Shown here: positions 35,780 to 45,730 of the stretch, in pieces | Numbering within the stretch: position 1 is the stretch's first letter | Layout: each line of letters opens with the position of its first letter | The notes under the pieces: model-generated | What the model saw: the letters and a program-made list of their open reading frames with translations, nothing else | The model's database searches: none | What the model was told of the DNA's origin: nothing | Source: Pseudomonas synxantha BG33R | GTDB taxonomy: Bacteria > Pseudomonadota > Gammaproteobacteria > Pseudomonadales > Pseudomonadaceae | Assembly (NCBI RefSeq): GCF_000263715.2 | Contig: NZ_CM001514.1 | Span: 4,591,674-4,655,673 of the forward strand | Direction: 5' to 3' | DNA length: 64,000 bases | Made by a program: the position numbers and the translations under genes

Positions 35780-36523
35780 ATGAGCGCAAAAGTGTGGCTG
35801 GTAGGCGCGGGGCCCGGTGATCCGGAGTTGTTGACCCTCAAGGCAGTCAGAGCCCTGCATGAAGCGGACGTGGTGCTGATTGATGACCTGGTCAACCCGG
35901 CCGTGCTCGAACACTGCGGCGATGCACGCGTGATTACCGTCGGTAAACGCGGTGGCTGCCGCTCCACCCCTCAGGATTTTATCCATCGCCTGATGCTGCG
36001 TTATGCCCGCCAGGGCAAATGCGTGGTGCGGCTCAAGGGCGGCGACCCGTGCATTTTTGGTCGCGGTGGCGAAGAGGCGCTGTGGCTGCGCGAACGTGGC
36101 ATTGAGGTGGAGTTGGTCAACGGCATCACGTCGGGGTTAGCCGGGGCGACGAGCTGCGATATTCCCCTGACGTTACGCGGTGTGAGCCGTGGGGTGACGC
36201 TGGTCACTGCTCATACTCAGGACGACAGCCCGTTGAACTGGCGCGCACTGGCGGAAAGTGGAACCACACTGGTGGTGTACATGGGCGTGGCGAAGCTGGA
36301 GGAGATTCGTCAGCAGTTGCTCGAAGGTGGGATGACCCCGGACATGCCCGTGGCGATGATCGAAAATGCTTCGCTGCCCCAGCAGCGCGAATGCCGCAGC
36401 GATCTGGAGCGGATGCATGAGGATGCGCAAGCGTTCGCCCTGAAGAGCCCGGCTATCCTGGTGATTGGTAGCGTTGCTGATGCTGCGCAGGCGGCTTGCC
36501 TGGCGACGGCGGCCAGTGCCTGA
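35780..36523 (+). CDS. cobA: Uroporphyrinogen-III C-methyltransferase (SUMT)
   Basis: This enzyme makes precorrin-2, the first step toward the siroheme needed by NirB. It has 247 residues from the ATG at 35780. Family motifs are VGAGPGDPELLTLKA at the N terminus, RLKGGDPCIFGRGGEE near residue 80 and VNGITSGLAGA near 112. The family usually has Phe where this copy has Cys in GGDPCIFG, as some Pseudomonas copies may. It is the last gene of the nirBD operon and ends at a bidirectional terminator shared with oprF. Confidence 0.95.
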   Translation: MSAKVWLVGAGPGDPELLTLKAVRALHEADVVLIDDLVNPAVLEHCGDARVITVGKRGGCRSTPQDFIHRLMLRYARQGKCVVRLKGGDPCIFGRGGEEALWLRERGIEVELVNGITSGLAGATSCDIPLTLRGVSRGVTLVTAHTQDDSPLNWRALAESGTTLVVYMGVAKLEEIRQQLLEGGMTPDMPVAMIENASLPQQRECRSDLERMHEDAQAFALKSPAILVIGSVADAAQAACLATAASA

Positions 36524-36538
36524 GGCAAATTCCAGGCG

Positions 36539-36568
36539 AAAAAAACCCGGCCTAAGCCGGGTTTTTTT
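36539..36568. terminator. Bidirectional intrinsic terminator cobA/oprF
   Basis: An A-run leads into CCCGGC (36546-36551), loop CTAA, and GCCGGG (36556-36561), followed by seven T. It serves cobA on plus and oprF on minus. Confidence 0.92.
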
Positions 36569-36583
36569 GTAAAGCCAGGCTAA

Positions 36584-37564
36584 TTACTTAGCGGTGGCTT
36601 CAACAGCTGCTTCTACGCGACGGTTAACAGCGCGGCCAGCTTCAGTTGCGTTGTCAGCAACTGGGCGGGACTCACCGTAACCAACGGAAGTGATGCGGCT
36701 AGGAGCTACGCCATCTTTAACCAGGACTTGCTTAACAGCGTCAGCACGACGCTGGGACAGCTTCTGGTTGTAAGCGTCTGGACCGACGGAGTCAGTGTGA
36801 CCAGCAACTTCTACGTTGGTGTCTGGGTACTGAGCCATGAAGTCGGCCAGGTTTTTCACGTCGCCGTAGCTGTTAGGCTTAACAACCGACTTGTCGAAGT
36901 CGAACTTAACGTCCAGCTCAACACGAACAACCTGAGCAACCGGAGCTTCTGGCTCTGGAACTGGCTCTGGAGCTGGTGCTGGGGTAGGAGCTGGAGCAGC
37001 TGCGCCAGCGTTACCGCCGAAGTTCACGCCCAGGCCAACCAGTGCGGAGTAGTCCCACTTGCCGTTGTCCAGACCGTAGTCAGCTTCAACACCAGCACGT
37101 GCGTACAGGTTGTTGGTGAAGTAGTACTTCACGCCGGTACCGATGGTGGCGAAAGTGGTCTGGTCGCGACCGCTGTGGCCATCAGCCTTGACGTTGGTAC
37201 GGCTCTGGTGGCCGAAACCGCCTTCAACGTATGGACGCAGGCTATCAACGCCAGCCTGACCGAAGTGGTACTGAGCAACGAGGCTGCCAGTGTCACCTTT
37301 GATCTTCTGGTTGCCAGTGCCGTCGTTCGAACGGGTGTGGTTGGTCTTGTCGTACGACAGATTCAACGACAGATCGTCGGTCAGGAAGTAACCAATGCGA
37401 GCGCCTGGGTTGAAGCCGTCTTCGATGTGCTTAACGCTATCGTTGTACTGCTTCTTGTAGAACAGCTCGCCTTCAACTGCGCCTTGGCCTTGTGCCAGAA
37501 CGCCGAAAGAAGTAGCGGCAATAAGAGAACCAATGGCCAAGCCCAAGGTGTTTTTCAGTTTCAT
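36584..37564 (-). CDS. oprF: Major outer-membrane porin OprF
   Basis: OprF is the abundant OmpA-like porin that links outer membrane and peptidoglycan. It has 326 residues with a signal peptide (KNTLGLAIGSLIAATSFGVL). An eight-strand barrel spans about 25-180. A Pro/Ala/Glu hinge (PAPTPAPAPEPVPEPEAPV) lies near 190-212. The OmpA C-terminal peptidoglycan-binding domain has the VEVAGHTDSVGPDAYNQKLS motif. Codon choice is strongly biased, as in a highly expressed gene. It lies 107 bp downstream of sigX, which is known in pseudomonads to drive its transcription. Confidence 0.97.
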   Translation of the reverse strand: MKLKNTLGLAIGSLIAATSFGVLAQGQGAVEGELFYKKQYNDSVKHIEDGFNPGARIGYFLTDDLSLNLSYDKTNHTRSNDGTGNQKIKGDTGSLVAQYHFGQAGVDSLRPYVEGGFGHQSRTNVKADGHSGRDQTTFATIGTGVKYYFTNNLYARAGVEADYGLDNGKWDYSALVGLGVNFGGNAGAAAPAPTPAPAPEPVPEPEAPVAQVVRVELDVKFDFDKSVVKPNSYGDVKNLADFMAQYPDTNVEVAGHTDSVGPDAYNQKLSQRRADAVKQVLVKDGVAPSRITSVGYGESRPVADNATEAGRAVNRRVEAAVEATAK

Positions 37565-37671
37565 CCGTTAAATCCCCATCTGGTGATTGTAAAGCAGTCC
37601 CACAAACCGGGGGACAACTCGGCGACAAGTCTAACAGAACTTGCCTACACGTAAGAGATATTTGCTACGCA

Positions 37672-38262
37672 CTAAGTTTCAGTCTCGCCCGCAAATTTCT
37701 CACGTAATTTATCAAGAGCACGTTTGTACCGCATTTTTGTAGCACTCAAGCCCATATGCATGATGTCAGCGATTTCCTGGAATTCCAGCTCTGCGACAAA
37801 GCGAAGCACCAGAATTTCCCGGTCAATCGGGTTCACATGCACCAACCAGCGATCAAGTCCGCCCTTCTCCTCGGGTGCCGGCGCCTTTTCTTCAGACGCC
37901 TCCTCAAGGGGGTCCAGACTCAATGCGTCCATCAAGCGACGCTTTCGCCGTTCCTTCCGATACTGCGTGATGCACTCGTTGTACGTGATGCTGTACAGCC
38001 AGGTCTTGAACTTCGATTTGCCCTCGAAGTTCTTCAGGCCATATAGCACCTTGAGCATCACTTCCTGACAGACATCGTCCGCGTCTCTATCGTTCCCCAA
38101 ATACCTTGAACAAACGTTGAACAGAGTGCGTTGATACCTGCGCATCAATTCTTCGTACGCGCGTGTTACGTGAAACAGCTCCGTGTGCGAGCGCGCGACC
38201 AACTCCTCATCAGAGAGCTCACGGGGGTCATAGCGCGTGGACAGCGTTTGGGCTTTATTCAA
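37672..38262 (-). CDS. sigX: ECF sigma factor SigX
   Basis: SigX is an extracytoplasmic-function sigma factor linked to oprF expression, membrane fluidity and envelope stress. It has 196 residues. Region 2 includes RDADDVCQEVMLKVLYGLKN and FKTWLYSITYNECI; region 4 includes ELEFQEIADIMHMGLSATKM. The start is a TTG at 38262 (NKAQTLSTRYDPRELSDEEL), which gives the family N terminus. No ATG lies close enough to replace it. No anti-sigma gene is adjacent. The order cmaX-crfX-cmpX-sigX-oprF is the Pseudomonas arrangement. Confidence 0.95.
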   Translation of the reverse strand: MNKAQTLSTRYDPRELSDEELVARSHTELFHVTRAYEELMRRYQRTLFNVCSRYLGNDRDADDVCQEVMLKVLYGLKNFEGKSKFKTWLYSITYNECITQYRKERRKRRLMDALSLDPLEEASEEKAPAPEEKGGLDRWLVHVNPIDREILVLRFVAELEFQEIADIMHMGLSATKMRYKRALDKLREKFAGETET

Positions 38263-38349
38263 AACAAGTCGTGCCGGCAGTCAGGTCAATGTCCGTTGCA
38301 ACCCGGTCACCCGGGTTTGCGGCGGCGTACATTAGCAGGGTTTGCCGGA

Positions 38350-39174
38350 TTAGCGGCTACTGACCTGCTGCTCCAGGAGAATCCGGTTGGACAGCGAAAC
38401 CAGTTCTCCGTCATCGGTCAGCACTGTCGTCTTGACCGTGCCGATCTCCTCGATCTGCCCTTCAACCTCGCCCACACGCACTTGTTGCCCAACCTGATAT
38501 AGCTCACGCACATAGATTCCCGCAAGAATCTGACCGGCAATTTCCCGGCTTCCCAAACCCATGGCCAGTGCAACGGCCAGACCAACGGTAATCAAAACAA
38601 TCACAATGACGTGGTTCAGCAGGTCAGTCTTGACCTCCAACTGGCTGATCGCGACGGAAATACTGATGATGATCACCAGCCCCTGTGCGATTCGCCCCAA
38701 GCCTGCCGCGTAGTCCAACCCCACGCCTTCAGCGGCCCCGCGCACCAGCCCATTGGCCAATTGCGCGAGTAAAACACCTACCAGCAACACCAGCGCGCCG
38801 CCGAAAACTTTCGGCAAATACAGTGCCAGCATGTCGAGCGTAGCTGAAACTCGCTCAAGTCCAAGGGATTGCGCTGCAGAAACCAGAAAAATAAGTAGAA
38901 CAAACCAGTAGACGATCTTGCCGATCAAGGTAGAAATCGGCACCTGCAGCCCGGCGCGACCCAGCAATTTGGTCAAACCGGTGCCGGCCATCAGGCGATC
39001 CAGCCCGAGTTTGGCGAGCAGCTTGGACAACAGGGTGTCGAGCAACTTGGCCACGACAAAGCCCAGCAACACCAGGACCAGGGCACCAAACAGGTTGGGA
39101 ATGAAATTCGCAACCTTGGTCCACAATGCGGTCATCGCAGTGACCAGGCTCTGGGTCCAGAGATCAAGTTCCAT
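38350..39174 (-). CDS. cmpX: CmpX, MscS-related inner-membrane protein
   Basis: This 274-residue protein has several membrane helices in the first 200 residues (LFGALVLVLLGFVVAKLLD, LVLLIFLVSAAQSLG, VFGGALVLLVGVLLAQLANG, VIIISISVAISQLE). A short beta-rich cytoplasmic tail follows, like that of small mechanosensitive channel relatives (YQVGQQVRVGEVEGQIEEIG). The ATG at 39174 is preferred over a TTG two codons upstream. It begins 2 nt after crfX. In Pseudomonas it belongs to the sigX neighbourhood. Its transport or sensing role is not settled. Confidence 0.88.
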   Translation of the reverse strand: MELDLWTQSLVTAMTALWTKVANFIPNLFGALVLVLLGFVVAKLLDTLLSKLLAKLGLDRLMAGTGLTKLLGRAGLQVPISTLIGKIVYWFVLLIFLVSAAQSLGLERVSATLDMLALYLPKVFGGALVLLVGVLLAQLANGLVRGAAEGVGLDYAAGLGRIAQGLVIIISISVAISQLEVKTDLLNHVIVIVLITVGLAVALAMGLGSREIAGQILAGIYVRELYQVGQQVRVGEVEGQIEEIGTVKTTVLTDDGELVSLSNRILLEQQVSSR

Positions 39175-39176
39175 AT

Positions 39177-39422
39177 TCAATCAGCCTTATCAGCAGTGCG
39201 AGCAAGAGGTTTACGGCGGGAAACCGGTGACACATGGGCCGAACCGTTGTTCAGGGCCATCATCAATGCCGGCAACCAACGCCCGAGCAGACCGAACAGA
39301 TCACCCGCACCGACCTGACGGTTGGCGGTTTTCAATACGCGACCCAGGCAAGCATCGTCATCACGGTTGGATGGCGAAGCATTGAGCATGTCACGCAAAG
39401 ACTGTTCGAACGGATCGTGCAT
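39177..39422 (-). CDS. crfX: CrfX, small SigX-neighbourhood protein
   Basis: This 81-residue protein of unknown biochemical function is recognised mainly by position between cmaX and cmpX and by its composition. An acidic N terminus (HDPFEQSLRDMLNASPSNRD) and a DACLGRVLKTANRQVGAGDL segment are seen, with a basic C terminus. The ATG at 39422 has GAGAGG about 7 nt upstream. A SigX-type promoter candidate lies 25-52 bp upstream. No known domain is visible. Confidence 0.82.
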   Translation of the reverse strand: MHDPFEQSLRDMLNASPSNRDDDACLGRVLKTANRQVGAGDLFGLLGRWLPALMMALNNGSAHVSPVSRRKPLARTADKAD

Positions 39423-39446
39423 AGAGACCTCTCGCAAGTGAATTAA

Positions 39447-39474
39447 AAGACGAGGGTAAAATTCATCGGGTCAC
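39447..39474 (-). promoter_or_regulatory. SigX-type ECF promoter candidate upstream of crfX
   Basis: On the minus strand GTGAC (39474-39470) is followed after 17 nt by CGTCTT (39452-39447). This fits the AAC-like -35 and CGTC -10 pattern of the SigX/SigW ECF group. It would make crfX-cmpX-sigX autoregulated. Confidence 0.35.
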
Positions 39475-39508
39475 ATCGACCCTTTCCTACGTTCAGGTCA
39501 TATTCAGC

Positions 39509-40504
39509 TCAAACCCATCGTAATCGTCGAAATAGCCACCATTGTCCCAGGGCCACCGAGACCATCAACAGGCACGCAATCATGAATCCGTAGGGGCTCT
39601 CGGAGAACGGAATGCCACCCACATTTATACCGAGCAAACCGGTGAGAAAACTCATCGGCAAGAAGATCCCGGTGATGATCCCGAAGCGATACATGGTGCG
39701 GTTCATGCGCAGGCTCAAGCGCCGGTCTTCGGCCTCAAGCACAAGCCCCACGCGCTCTCTGGCCAGTTCCAGCTCTTCCAGGTAACGGGTCAGACTGTTG
39801 TGCAACTCGTTCCAATAGTCAGCATCGTCATCGCAGAACCATGCCAATTTTATTCGCGTCAGCTGGGCAAAAATATCCCGCTGTGGTGCCAAAAACCGCT
39901 TGAGCCCGGCCGCGCGCCGACGGATCTGCAAAACGCTGCCGTGCTCCGGGGTATACCGTTCGTCGGCATCGAGTTTTTCTTCCTCGGAATCGACGATTTC
40001 TGACAACCCTGTCACCAGATCCTGCACTTTGTTGGTCAGGTACTGAGCCATATAAAGGATGAGTTCAGACGCCGTTTTGGGGCCTTTGCCGTCCGCCAGT
40101 TGCACCAATAGCTCATCGGTGGCGCGCAACGGGCGCAAACGCAGGGAGATCACACGATTGGCGGCGGCGAAGATACGCACCGAAACCATGTCCTCCGGCT
40201 CTGCCCCGGGGTTGAGATTGATCCCGCGCAGAAACAACAGCAATTCGGCGTCGGGCAACGGCAACAACCGTGGGCGGGTGTTCTCCTCCAGCAGCAGGTC
40301 GCAGGCAAATTCGCTCAGGCCACTGGATTTGCGCAGCCAGGTCTGGGTCTGGGGATGGCTGCGATCCCAATGCAGCCACAGGCTTTCCTGGGGTTGCAAC
40401 TGCAGATCGTCGAGCTCAGTCCGGGCAATCGAACGCGCACCGCCTTTACCATCCAGCACCAGGGCATGCACCAGCCCCCATTGCGCGTTCTCTTCCTCGA
40501 ACAT
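39509..40504 (-). CDS. cmaX: CmaX, CorA/ZntB-family transporter-like protein
   Basis: This 331-residue member of the 2-TM-GxN family has a large cytoplasmic N-terminal domain and two C-terminal membrane helices (FGIITGIFLPMSFLTGLLGI and FMIACLLMVSVALGQWWLF). The GxN signature reads GIN in LLGINVGGIPF, as in ZntB-like members, in place of the GMN of CorA magnesium channels. The ion moved is therefore uncertain; zinc or other divalents are possible. It is the first gene of the cmaX-crfX-cmpX-sigX-oprF set and is preceded closely by rraA on the same strand. Confidence 0.9.
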   Translation of the reverse strand: MFEEENAQWGLVHALVLDGKGGARSIARTELDDLQLQPQESLWLHWDRSHPQTQTWLRKSSGLSEFACDLLLEENTRPRLLPLPDAELLLFLRGINLNPGAEPEDMVSVRIFAAANRVISLRLRPLRATDELLVQLADGKGPKTASELILYMAQYLTNKVQDLVTGLSEIVDSEEEKLDADERYTPEHGSVLQIRRRAAGLKRFLAPQRDIFAQLTRIKLAWFCDDDADYWNELHNSLTRYLEELELARERVGLVLEAEDRRLSLRMNRTMYRFGIITGIFLPMSFLTGLLGINVGGIPFSESPYGFMIACLLMVSVALGQWWLFRRLRWV

Positions 40505-40519
40505 CCAGACTCCTTGGGT

Positions 40520-41011
40520 TTATTCAGGCATTTTCAGCGGGCTGGGCGACACGATCACGCCGTTATTGTCGGCGTAGATGTACTCACCCGGACGGAACGT
40601 CACACCCGCGAATGTCACGACGACGTTCAGGTCACCGAGGCCCCGCTTGTCGGTTTTCATCGGGTGGGAGGCCAGGGCCTGCACACCCAAGTCGGTCTGG
40701 GCGAGAACATCCACATCCCGGACGCAACCATAGATCACCAACCCTTCCCAGCCATTTTTCGCAGCTTTATCGGCAATCAGATCGCCCAGCAACGCGCGGC
40801 GCAGTGAGCCTCCGCCGTCAACGACCATCACTTTGCCGGCGCCCGGCTGGTCAGCCTGTTCCTTTACCAGGGAATTATCTTCGAAGCATTTGATGGTGAC
40901 GATCTCACCCCCAAAAGAATCTCGGCCACCGAAGTTGCTGAACATCGGCTCCACTACCTGCACCAGTTCCGGGTAGGCGTCACACAGGTCGGGGGTCACG
41001 TAATGGTTCAT
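40520..41011 (-). CDS. rraA: RraA-family protein (ribonuclease E regulator-like)
   Basis: This 163-residue protein starts at the ATG at 41011 ([20 protein letters not shown]). Family motifs are [20 protein letters not shown] and [20 protein letters not shown], the latter containing the Arg-Asp pair shared with RraA and with class II HMG/CHA aldolases. RraA inhibits RNase E in E. coli; related proteins are aldolases, and the two are hard to tell apart by motif. The short length and synteny with PAO1 favour RraA. Its stop lies 15 bp from the start of cmaX. Confidence 0.88.
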   Translation of the reverse strand: MNHYVTPDLCDAYPELVQVVEPMFSNFGGRDSFGGEIVTIKCFEDNSLVKEQADQPGAGKVMVVDGGGSLRRALLGDLIADKAAKNGWEGLVIYGCVRDVDVLAQTDLGVQALASHPMKTDKRGLGDLNVVVTFAGVTFRPGEYIYADNNGVIVSPSPLKMPE

Positions 41012-41240
41012 CGAGAAGCTCCTGTCGTCAAAGAAGAGATCGAACATCCACGGTGTACATCAGAAAAACGCGCCGCGACAGGCATTCTTTAAGTGCCTGC
41101 CAGTGGTGGGCCGCCATGATCGGACCCGCATCAGCGCAACGCAATACACGTTGCGCGACTGAATATGACCAGAAGCGCCCAGCGCGTCATATCTTAGCCG
41201 CAACCACTCAAGAGTGAAACGCCCTTGGTAGAGCGTTTGC

Positions 41241-42230
41241 TCAAACTGCTGCGGCTACTTGGGGCCGAGTCCCGAATAATGGTGTCAGTGGGTCGTTCAA
41301 CCACCGTTCCACCAGTGGCCATACTTCGGCCTGCGCAGCTTTGCTGACCAGCATCTGCACATGCCCGAAGTCCTCGCTGAAACCCTGCTCGCGCCCCAGG
41401 CACAGATACTGGCGATGCTCGCTGCCGACCTGCTCGAAGAGTTTGCGACACGCCCAGTCCGGGTCTTGCCGATCGCCCGCCGCACTGACCGCGAGCAACG
41501 GCACATCGATCTGCGCCAAGCCTTTCCACCAGTCACATTCGGCATCGCCGAAGCGGCCGAACAGGCCATTCCAGCGCATCGCTTCGATCATCACTCCCGC
41601 CGGCTCATCCTCGGGGCCGCGCTTGAAGCGTGGGCCAGACACATGGGCAAGGCGCTTGAGGATCAACCGAGTACCCCACTCCAGCGGTGGAATTTTCAAC
41701 GGCCAATGGGTGCGGCTGACCTGACAGCCAAACAATGCCACCGAAGCCACCTCAGGCGCCCCCAAGTGTTGCCCGCCCAGGGCCGCAGCCAAGGTCGTGG
41801 CACCGAGGGAGTGCCCGATCCAGTGCGGGACCTGCCCGCTTTGCTCACGCACAAAGGCACCCACGGCCGGCAAATCGTAGCAGGCGTAATCGGCGACGCG
41901 GTTTCTGGCGTATTCATGGTTGCGCTTGGACAGCCCATGGCCGCGCATTTCCGGGATCCACACATCAAAACCCCGGCGCGCCAGGTACGCGCCCAGGCCG
42001 ATCCCCTTGGGCGAGTACCAGAAGCGCCGATTGGAAAAGCTGCCATGCAACAAAATAATCGGCGTGCCCCGGTTTTCAGGGACATCGGCCAGGCCCAAAC
42101 GGGTGACCGCCAGCTCGACGGTGCCATCAGGGCTATTGCCGGGTTTGAGCCGGTAGACGTCTTCACTCAGGTCGCCACGACGTTCAGCGCTGATCAAGGC
42201 GACGGGAAACAGGTTGCTGCTGCTTTGCAT
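41241..42230 (-). CDS. Alpha/beta-hydrolase family protein
   Basis: This 329-residue hydrolase starts at the ATG at 42230. The oxyanion-hole motif is ILLHGSFSNRRFWY near residue 53. The nucleophile elbow is GHSLGA near 139-144 (Ser141 probable). The catalytic acid region (VSAAGDRQDPDWACR) and a catalytic His in DFGHVQML near 290 complete the triad. No signal peptide is seen. The substrate is unknown; synteny places an esterase-like gene here in other pseudomonads. It follows ppsA on the same strand after a 106-bp gap holding a 10-bp-stem inverted repeat. Confidence 0.85.
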   Translation of the reverse strand: MQSSSNLFPVALISAERRGDLSEDVYRLKPGNSPDGTVELAVTRLGLADVPENRGTPIILLHGSFSNRRFWYSPKGIGLGAYLARRGFDVWIPEMRGHGLSKRNHEYARNRVADYACYDLPAVGAFVREQSGQVPHWIGHSLGATTLAAALGGQHLGAPEVASVALFGCQVSRTHWPLKIPPLEWGTRLILKRLAHVSGPRFKRGPEDEPAGVMIEAMRWNGLFGRFGDAECDWWKGLAQIDVPLLAVSAAGDRQDPDWACRKLFEQVGSEHRQYLCLGREQGFSEDFGHVQMLVSKAAQAEVWPLVERWLNDPLTPLFGTRPQVAAAV

Positions 42231-42291
42231 AATGCTCTTGCACAAAAAAGGGCGGCGTCCGCAAGGAGTTCCCGCCCAGTACAGATAAGAA

Positions 42292-42319
42292 TGCCGGTCA
42301 CCCTCACGAGTGACCGGCA
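42292..42319. terminator. Perfect inverted repeat after ppsA, terminator-like
   Basis: TGCCGGTCAC (42292-42301) pairs with GTGACCGGCA (42310-42319) around an 8-nt loop. It lies 17 bp beyond the ppsA stop. The minus-strand tail reads TTCTTATC, a weak T-tract, so termination is probable but not certain. Confidence 0.55.
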
Positions 42320-42336
42320 CTTTTGACGTTGCGACT

Positions 42337-44712
42337 TTAAGCGGACGCTTGGCCTTCCGCCAGGAAGAACCAGGTTTCCAGCACAGAGTCCGGGTTCAGC
42401 GAGACGCTTTCGATGCCCTGCTCCATCAGCCATTTGGCCAGGTCAGGGTGGTCGGAAGGGCCTTGGCCGCAGATACCGATGTACTTGCCGGCCTTGTTAC
42501 ACGCCTGGATGGCATTGGCCAGCAGCTTTTTGACCGCAGGGTTACGCTCGTCGAACAGGTGAGCGATGATCCCGGAGTCGCGGTCCAGGCCCAGGGTCAG
42601 CTGGGTCAGGTCGTTGGAGCCGATGGAGAAACCGTCGAAGAACTCCAGGAATTCTTCGGCCAGGATGGCGTTGGACGGCAATTCGCACATCATGATCACG
42701 CGCAGGCCGTTCTCGCCACGGGTCAAGCCGTTTTCGGCCAGCAGGTCGACCACTTGGCTCGCTTCGCCCAGGGTGCGTACGAACGGCACCATGATCTCGA
42801 CGTTGGTCAGGCCCATCTCGTTGCGCACGCGCTTGAGGGCACGGCACTCAAGCTCGAAGCAGTCGCGGAACGCTTCGCTGATGTAACGCGAGGCGCCACG
42901 GAAGCCCAGCATCGGGTTTTCTTCTTCCGGCTCGTAGAGCTTGCCGCCGATCAGGTTGGCGTATTCGTTGGACTTGAAGTCCGACAGGCGCACGATGACC
43001 TTTTTCGGGTAGAACGCCGCCGCCAGCGTACTGATGCCTTCCACCAGCTTCTCGACATAGAAGCCCACCGGGTCGTTGTAGCCGGCGATGCGCTTGTCGA
43101 CGCTTTCCTTGATATCCAGCGGCAGGCCGTCATAGTTCAACAAGGCCTTTGGGTGCACGCCGATCATGCGATTGATGATGAACTCCAGGCGGGCCAGGCC
43201 CACCCCGGCGTTCGGCAACTGCGCGAAATCGAAGGCGCGGTCCGGGTTGCCGACGTTCATCATGATCTTGAACGGCAGGTCCGGCATGGCGTCGATAGAG
43301 TTTTGCTTGATGTCGAAGCCCAGCTCACCTTCGAAGATGAAACCGGTGTCGCCTTCGGCGCAGGACACGGTGACACCCTGGCCCTCCTTGAGCAGTTGGG
43401 TGGCGTTGCCGCAGCCGACTACCGCCGGGATCCCCAGTTCACGGGCGATGATCGCCGCGTGGCAAGTACGCCCGCCTCGGTTGGTGACAATGGCGCTGGC
43501 GCGCTTCATCACCGGCTCCCAGTCCGGGTCGGTCATGTCGGAAACCAGCACGTCGCCGGGCTGGACTTTGTCCATTTCCGACACGTCCTTGATGATCCGC
43601 ACCTTGCCAGCACCGATGCGCTGGCCAATGGCACGGCCTTCCACCAGTACGGTGCCGGTTTCCTTGAGCAGGTAACGCTCCATGACATTGGCCGAAGTGC
43701 GGCTCTTCACGGTTTCCGGACGCGCTTGCACGATATATAGCTTGCCGTCGTCACCGTCCTTGGCCCACTCGATGTCCATCGGGCACTTGTAGTGCTTCTC
43801 GATGATCATCGCCTGTTTGGCCAGCTCGCTGACTTCTGCATCGGTCAGGCAGAAGCGCGCGCGCTCGGCCTTGTCGACGTCAACGGTTTTCACCGAGCGA
43901 CCGGCCTTGGCCTCGTCGCCGTAGATCATCTTGATCGCCTTGCTGCCCAGGTTGCGGCGCAGGATGGCCGGGCGGCCGGCCTCAAGAGTATGTTTGTGCA
44001 CGTAGAATTCGTCAGGGTTGACCGCGCCTTGTACGACGGTTTCGCCCAGGCCGTAGGCACCGGTAATGAATACCACATCACGGAAGCCCGACTCAGTGTC
44101 CAGGGTGAACATCACGCCGGCAGTGCCGGTTTCCGAACGCACCATGCGCTGCACACCGGCAGACAAGGCCACCAGCTTGTGGTCGAAGCCCTGGTGTACA
44201 CGGTAGGAAATAGCGCGGTCGTTGAACAGCGAGGCGAATACTTCCTTGGCCGCGCGAATGACGTTTTCCACGCCACGGATATTCAGGAAGGTTTCCTGCT
44301 GACCGGCAAAGGAGGCGTCCGGCAAGTCTTCGGCGGTGGCCGAGGAGCGTACGGCGACGGCCATGTCCGGGTTGCCGGCGGACAGGGTGGCGAAGGCGGT
44401 GCGAATTTCTTCGTTGAGCTTCTCGGGGAACTCGGCTTCCATGATCCACTGACGGATCTGGGCGCCGGTCTTGGCCAGGGCGTTGACGTCGTCGACGTCC
44501 AGGGCATCCAGCGCGGCGTGGATCTGGGCGTTGAGGCCGCTCAGCTCGAGGAAGTCGCGGTAAGCCTGGGCCGTGGTGGCGAAACCACCGGGCACCGAGA
44601 CACCAGCGCCTGCAAGATTACTGATCATCTCGCCGAGGGATGCGTTCTTGCCCCCCACATGCTCTACATCATGGACGCCGAGCTTATCGAGGGAAACTAC
44701 GTACTCTACCAA
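42337..44712 (-). CDS. ppsA: Phosphoenolpyruvate synthase (pyruvate, water dikinase)
   Basis: PpsA converts pyruvate and ATP to phosphoenolpyruvate, AMP and phosphate for growth on gluconeogenic substrates. It has 791 residues. The nucleotide-binding N-terminal domain includes [14 protein letters not shown] and [20 protein letters not shown]. The phospho-histidine is in [19 protein letters not shown] near residue 420. The PEP-binding barrel has [15 protein letters not shown] near 705 and CGQGPSDHP near 750. The start is a TTG at 44712 with GGAGAG 7-12 nt upstream; no nearby ATG gives the family N terminus. It is divergent from ppsR. Confidence 0.96.
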   Translation of the reverse strand: MVEYVVSLDKLGVHDVEHVGGKNASLGEMISNLAGAGVSVPGGFATTAQAYRDFLELSGLNAQIHAALDALDVDDVNALAKTGAQIRQWIMEAEFPEKLNEEIRTAFATLSAGNPDMAVAVRSSATAEDLPDASFAGQQETFLNIRGVENVIRAAKEVFASLFNDRAISYRVHQGFDHKLVALSAGVQRMVRSETGTAGVMFTLDTESGFRDVVFITGAYGLGETVVQGAVNPDEFYVHKHTLEAGRPAILRRNLGSKAIKMIYGDEAKAGRSVKTVDVDKAERARFCLTDAEVSELAKQAMIIEKHYKCPMDIEWAKDGDDGKLYIVQARPETVKSRTSANVMERYLLKETGTVLVEGRAIGQRIGAGKVRIIKDVSEMDKVQPGDVLVSDMTDPDWEPVMKRASAIVTNRGGRTCHAAIIARELGIPAVVGCGNATQLLKEGQGVTVSCAEGDTGFIFEGELGFDIKQNSIDAMPDLPFKIMMNVGNPDRAFDFAQLPNAGVGLARLEFIINRMIGVHPKALLNYDGLPLDIKESVDKRIAGYNDPVGFYVEKLVEGISTLAAAFYPKKVIVRLSDFKSNEYANLIGGKLYEPEEENPMLGFRGASRYISEAFRDCFELECRALKRVRNEMGLTNVEIMVPFVRTLGEASQVVDLLAENGLTRGENGLRVIMMCELPSNAILAEEFLEFFDGFSIGSNDLTQLTLGLDRDSGIIAHLFDERNPAVKKLLANAIQACNKAGKYIGICGQGPSDHPDLAKWLMEQGIESVSLNPDSVLETWFFLAEGQASA

Positions 44713-44890
44713 GGTGATCTCTCCACTTTCTGTGTTGGAAAAGCTCAGGACGCGGGTTGCTCAGTAGGAGCTAACGCCAGCGCTTGTGGCCTGGACCTGG
44801 AAAATAAGTGAGAATGCGGCCCACTGCGGGACGGCAAAATCGCGCCTATCATATCCAAGATTCGCCATCAGCTTAAGGCCCAGGGCTCAA

Positions 44891-45709
44891 ATGAAACGAT
44901 CTGCTTTCTTTATTTCCGACGGCACCGGCATCACAGCCGAAACACTGGGCCAGAGCCTGCTTGCGCAGTTCGAAAACATTACCTTCGCCAAATTCACCCG
45001 GCCTTATATAGACAGCGTGGATAAAGCGCGGGCCATGGTACAACAAATCAATCTGGCGGCTGAGAAAGACGGTTTTCGCCCGATCATTTTCGACACCATC
45101 GTCAATCAAGACATTCGTGAGATTCTCGCAACGTCGAATGGTTTCATGATCGACATTTTCTCGACCTTCCTGGCGCCATTGGAACAGGAGTTGAGTGAGC
45201 ATTCTTCATACTCTGTCGGAAAGTCCCACTCCATCGGGCATAACTCCAACTATATGGAGCGTATCGAGGCGGTGAACTTTGCCCTCGACAACGATGATGG
45301 CGCCCGCACCCACTACTACGACAAGGCCGACCTGATCCTGGTGGGCGTGTCGCGTTGCGGCAAGACCCCGACCTGTCTGTACATGGCCATGCAATTCGGT
45401 ATCCGTGCGGCCAACTACCCGCTGACCGAAGACGATATGGAACACCTGACGCTGCCCGCCGCCCTACGCGCCCATTCGCACAAACTGTTCGGCCTGACCA
45501 TCGACCCGGACCGCCTGACCGCCATCCGTAACGAACGCAAGCCCAACAGCCGCTACTCCAGCTATGCGCAGTGCGAGTTCGAGGTGCGTGAAGTGGAAAA
45601 TCTGTTCCGTCGCGAGAATATTGCACACATCAATTCCACGCATTTTTCGGTGGAAGAGATTTCGGCGAAGATTCTGGTGGAGAAGGGTGTGGAGCGGCGC
45701 TTCAAGTGA
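44891..45709 (+). CDS. ppsR: PEP synthase regulatory kinase/phosphorylase PpsR
   Basis: PpsR is the bifunctional ADP-dependent kinase and phosphate-dependent phosphorylase that switches PpsA off and on. It has 272 residues from the ATG at 44891. It opens with [20 protein letters not shown], and the P-loop [15 protein letters not shown] lies near residues 150-164, as in the DUF299 family. It is divergent from its target ppsA across 178 bp. A REP pair follows its stop. Confidence 0.96.
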   Translation: MKRSAFFISDGTGITAETLGQSLLAQFENITFAKFTRPYIDSVDKARAMVQQINLAAEKDGFRPIIFDTIVNQDIREILATSNGFMIDIFSTFLAPLEQELSEHSSYSVGKSHSIGHNSNYMERIEAVNFALDNDDGARTHYYDKADLILVGVSRCGKTPTCLYMAMQFGIRAANYPLTEDDMEHLTLPAALRAHSHKLFGLTIDPDRLTAIRNERKPNSRYSSYAQCEFEVREVENLFRRENIAHINSTHFSVEEISAKILVEKGVERRFK

Positions 45710-45730
45710 TCTCTGGCGCCTGATCTGACG

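Noticed and set aside
41134..41156. GCGCAACG / CGTTGCGC hairpin between the hydrolase gene and rraA
   Set aside because: The stem is perfect (8 bp) but there is no T-run on either strand and no recurrence; too little to assign a role.
42340..43740. 476-codon open frame on plus, opposite ppsA
   Set aside because: Shadow of ppsA; the minus-strand phospho-histidine and PEP-binding motifs are unambiguous.
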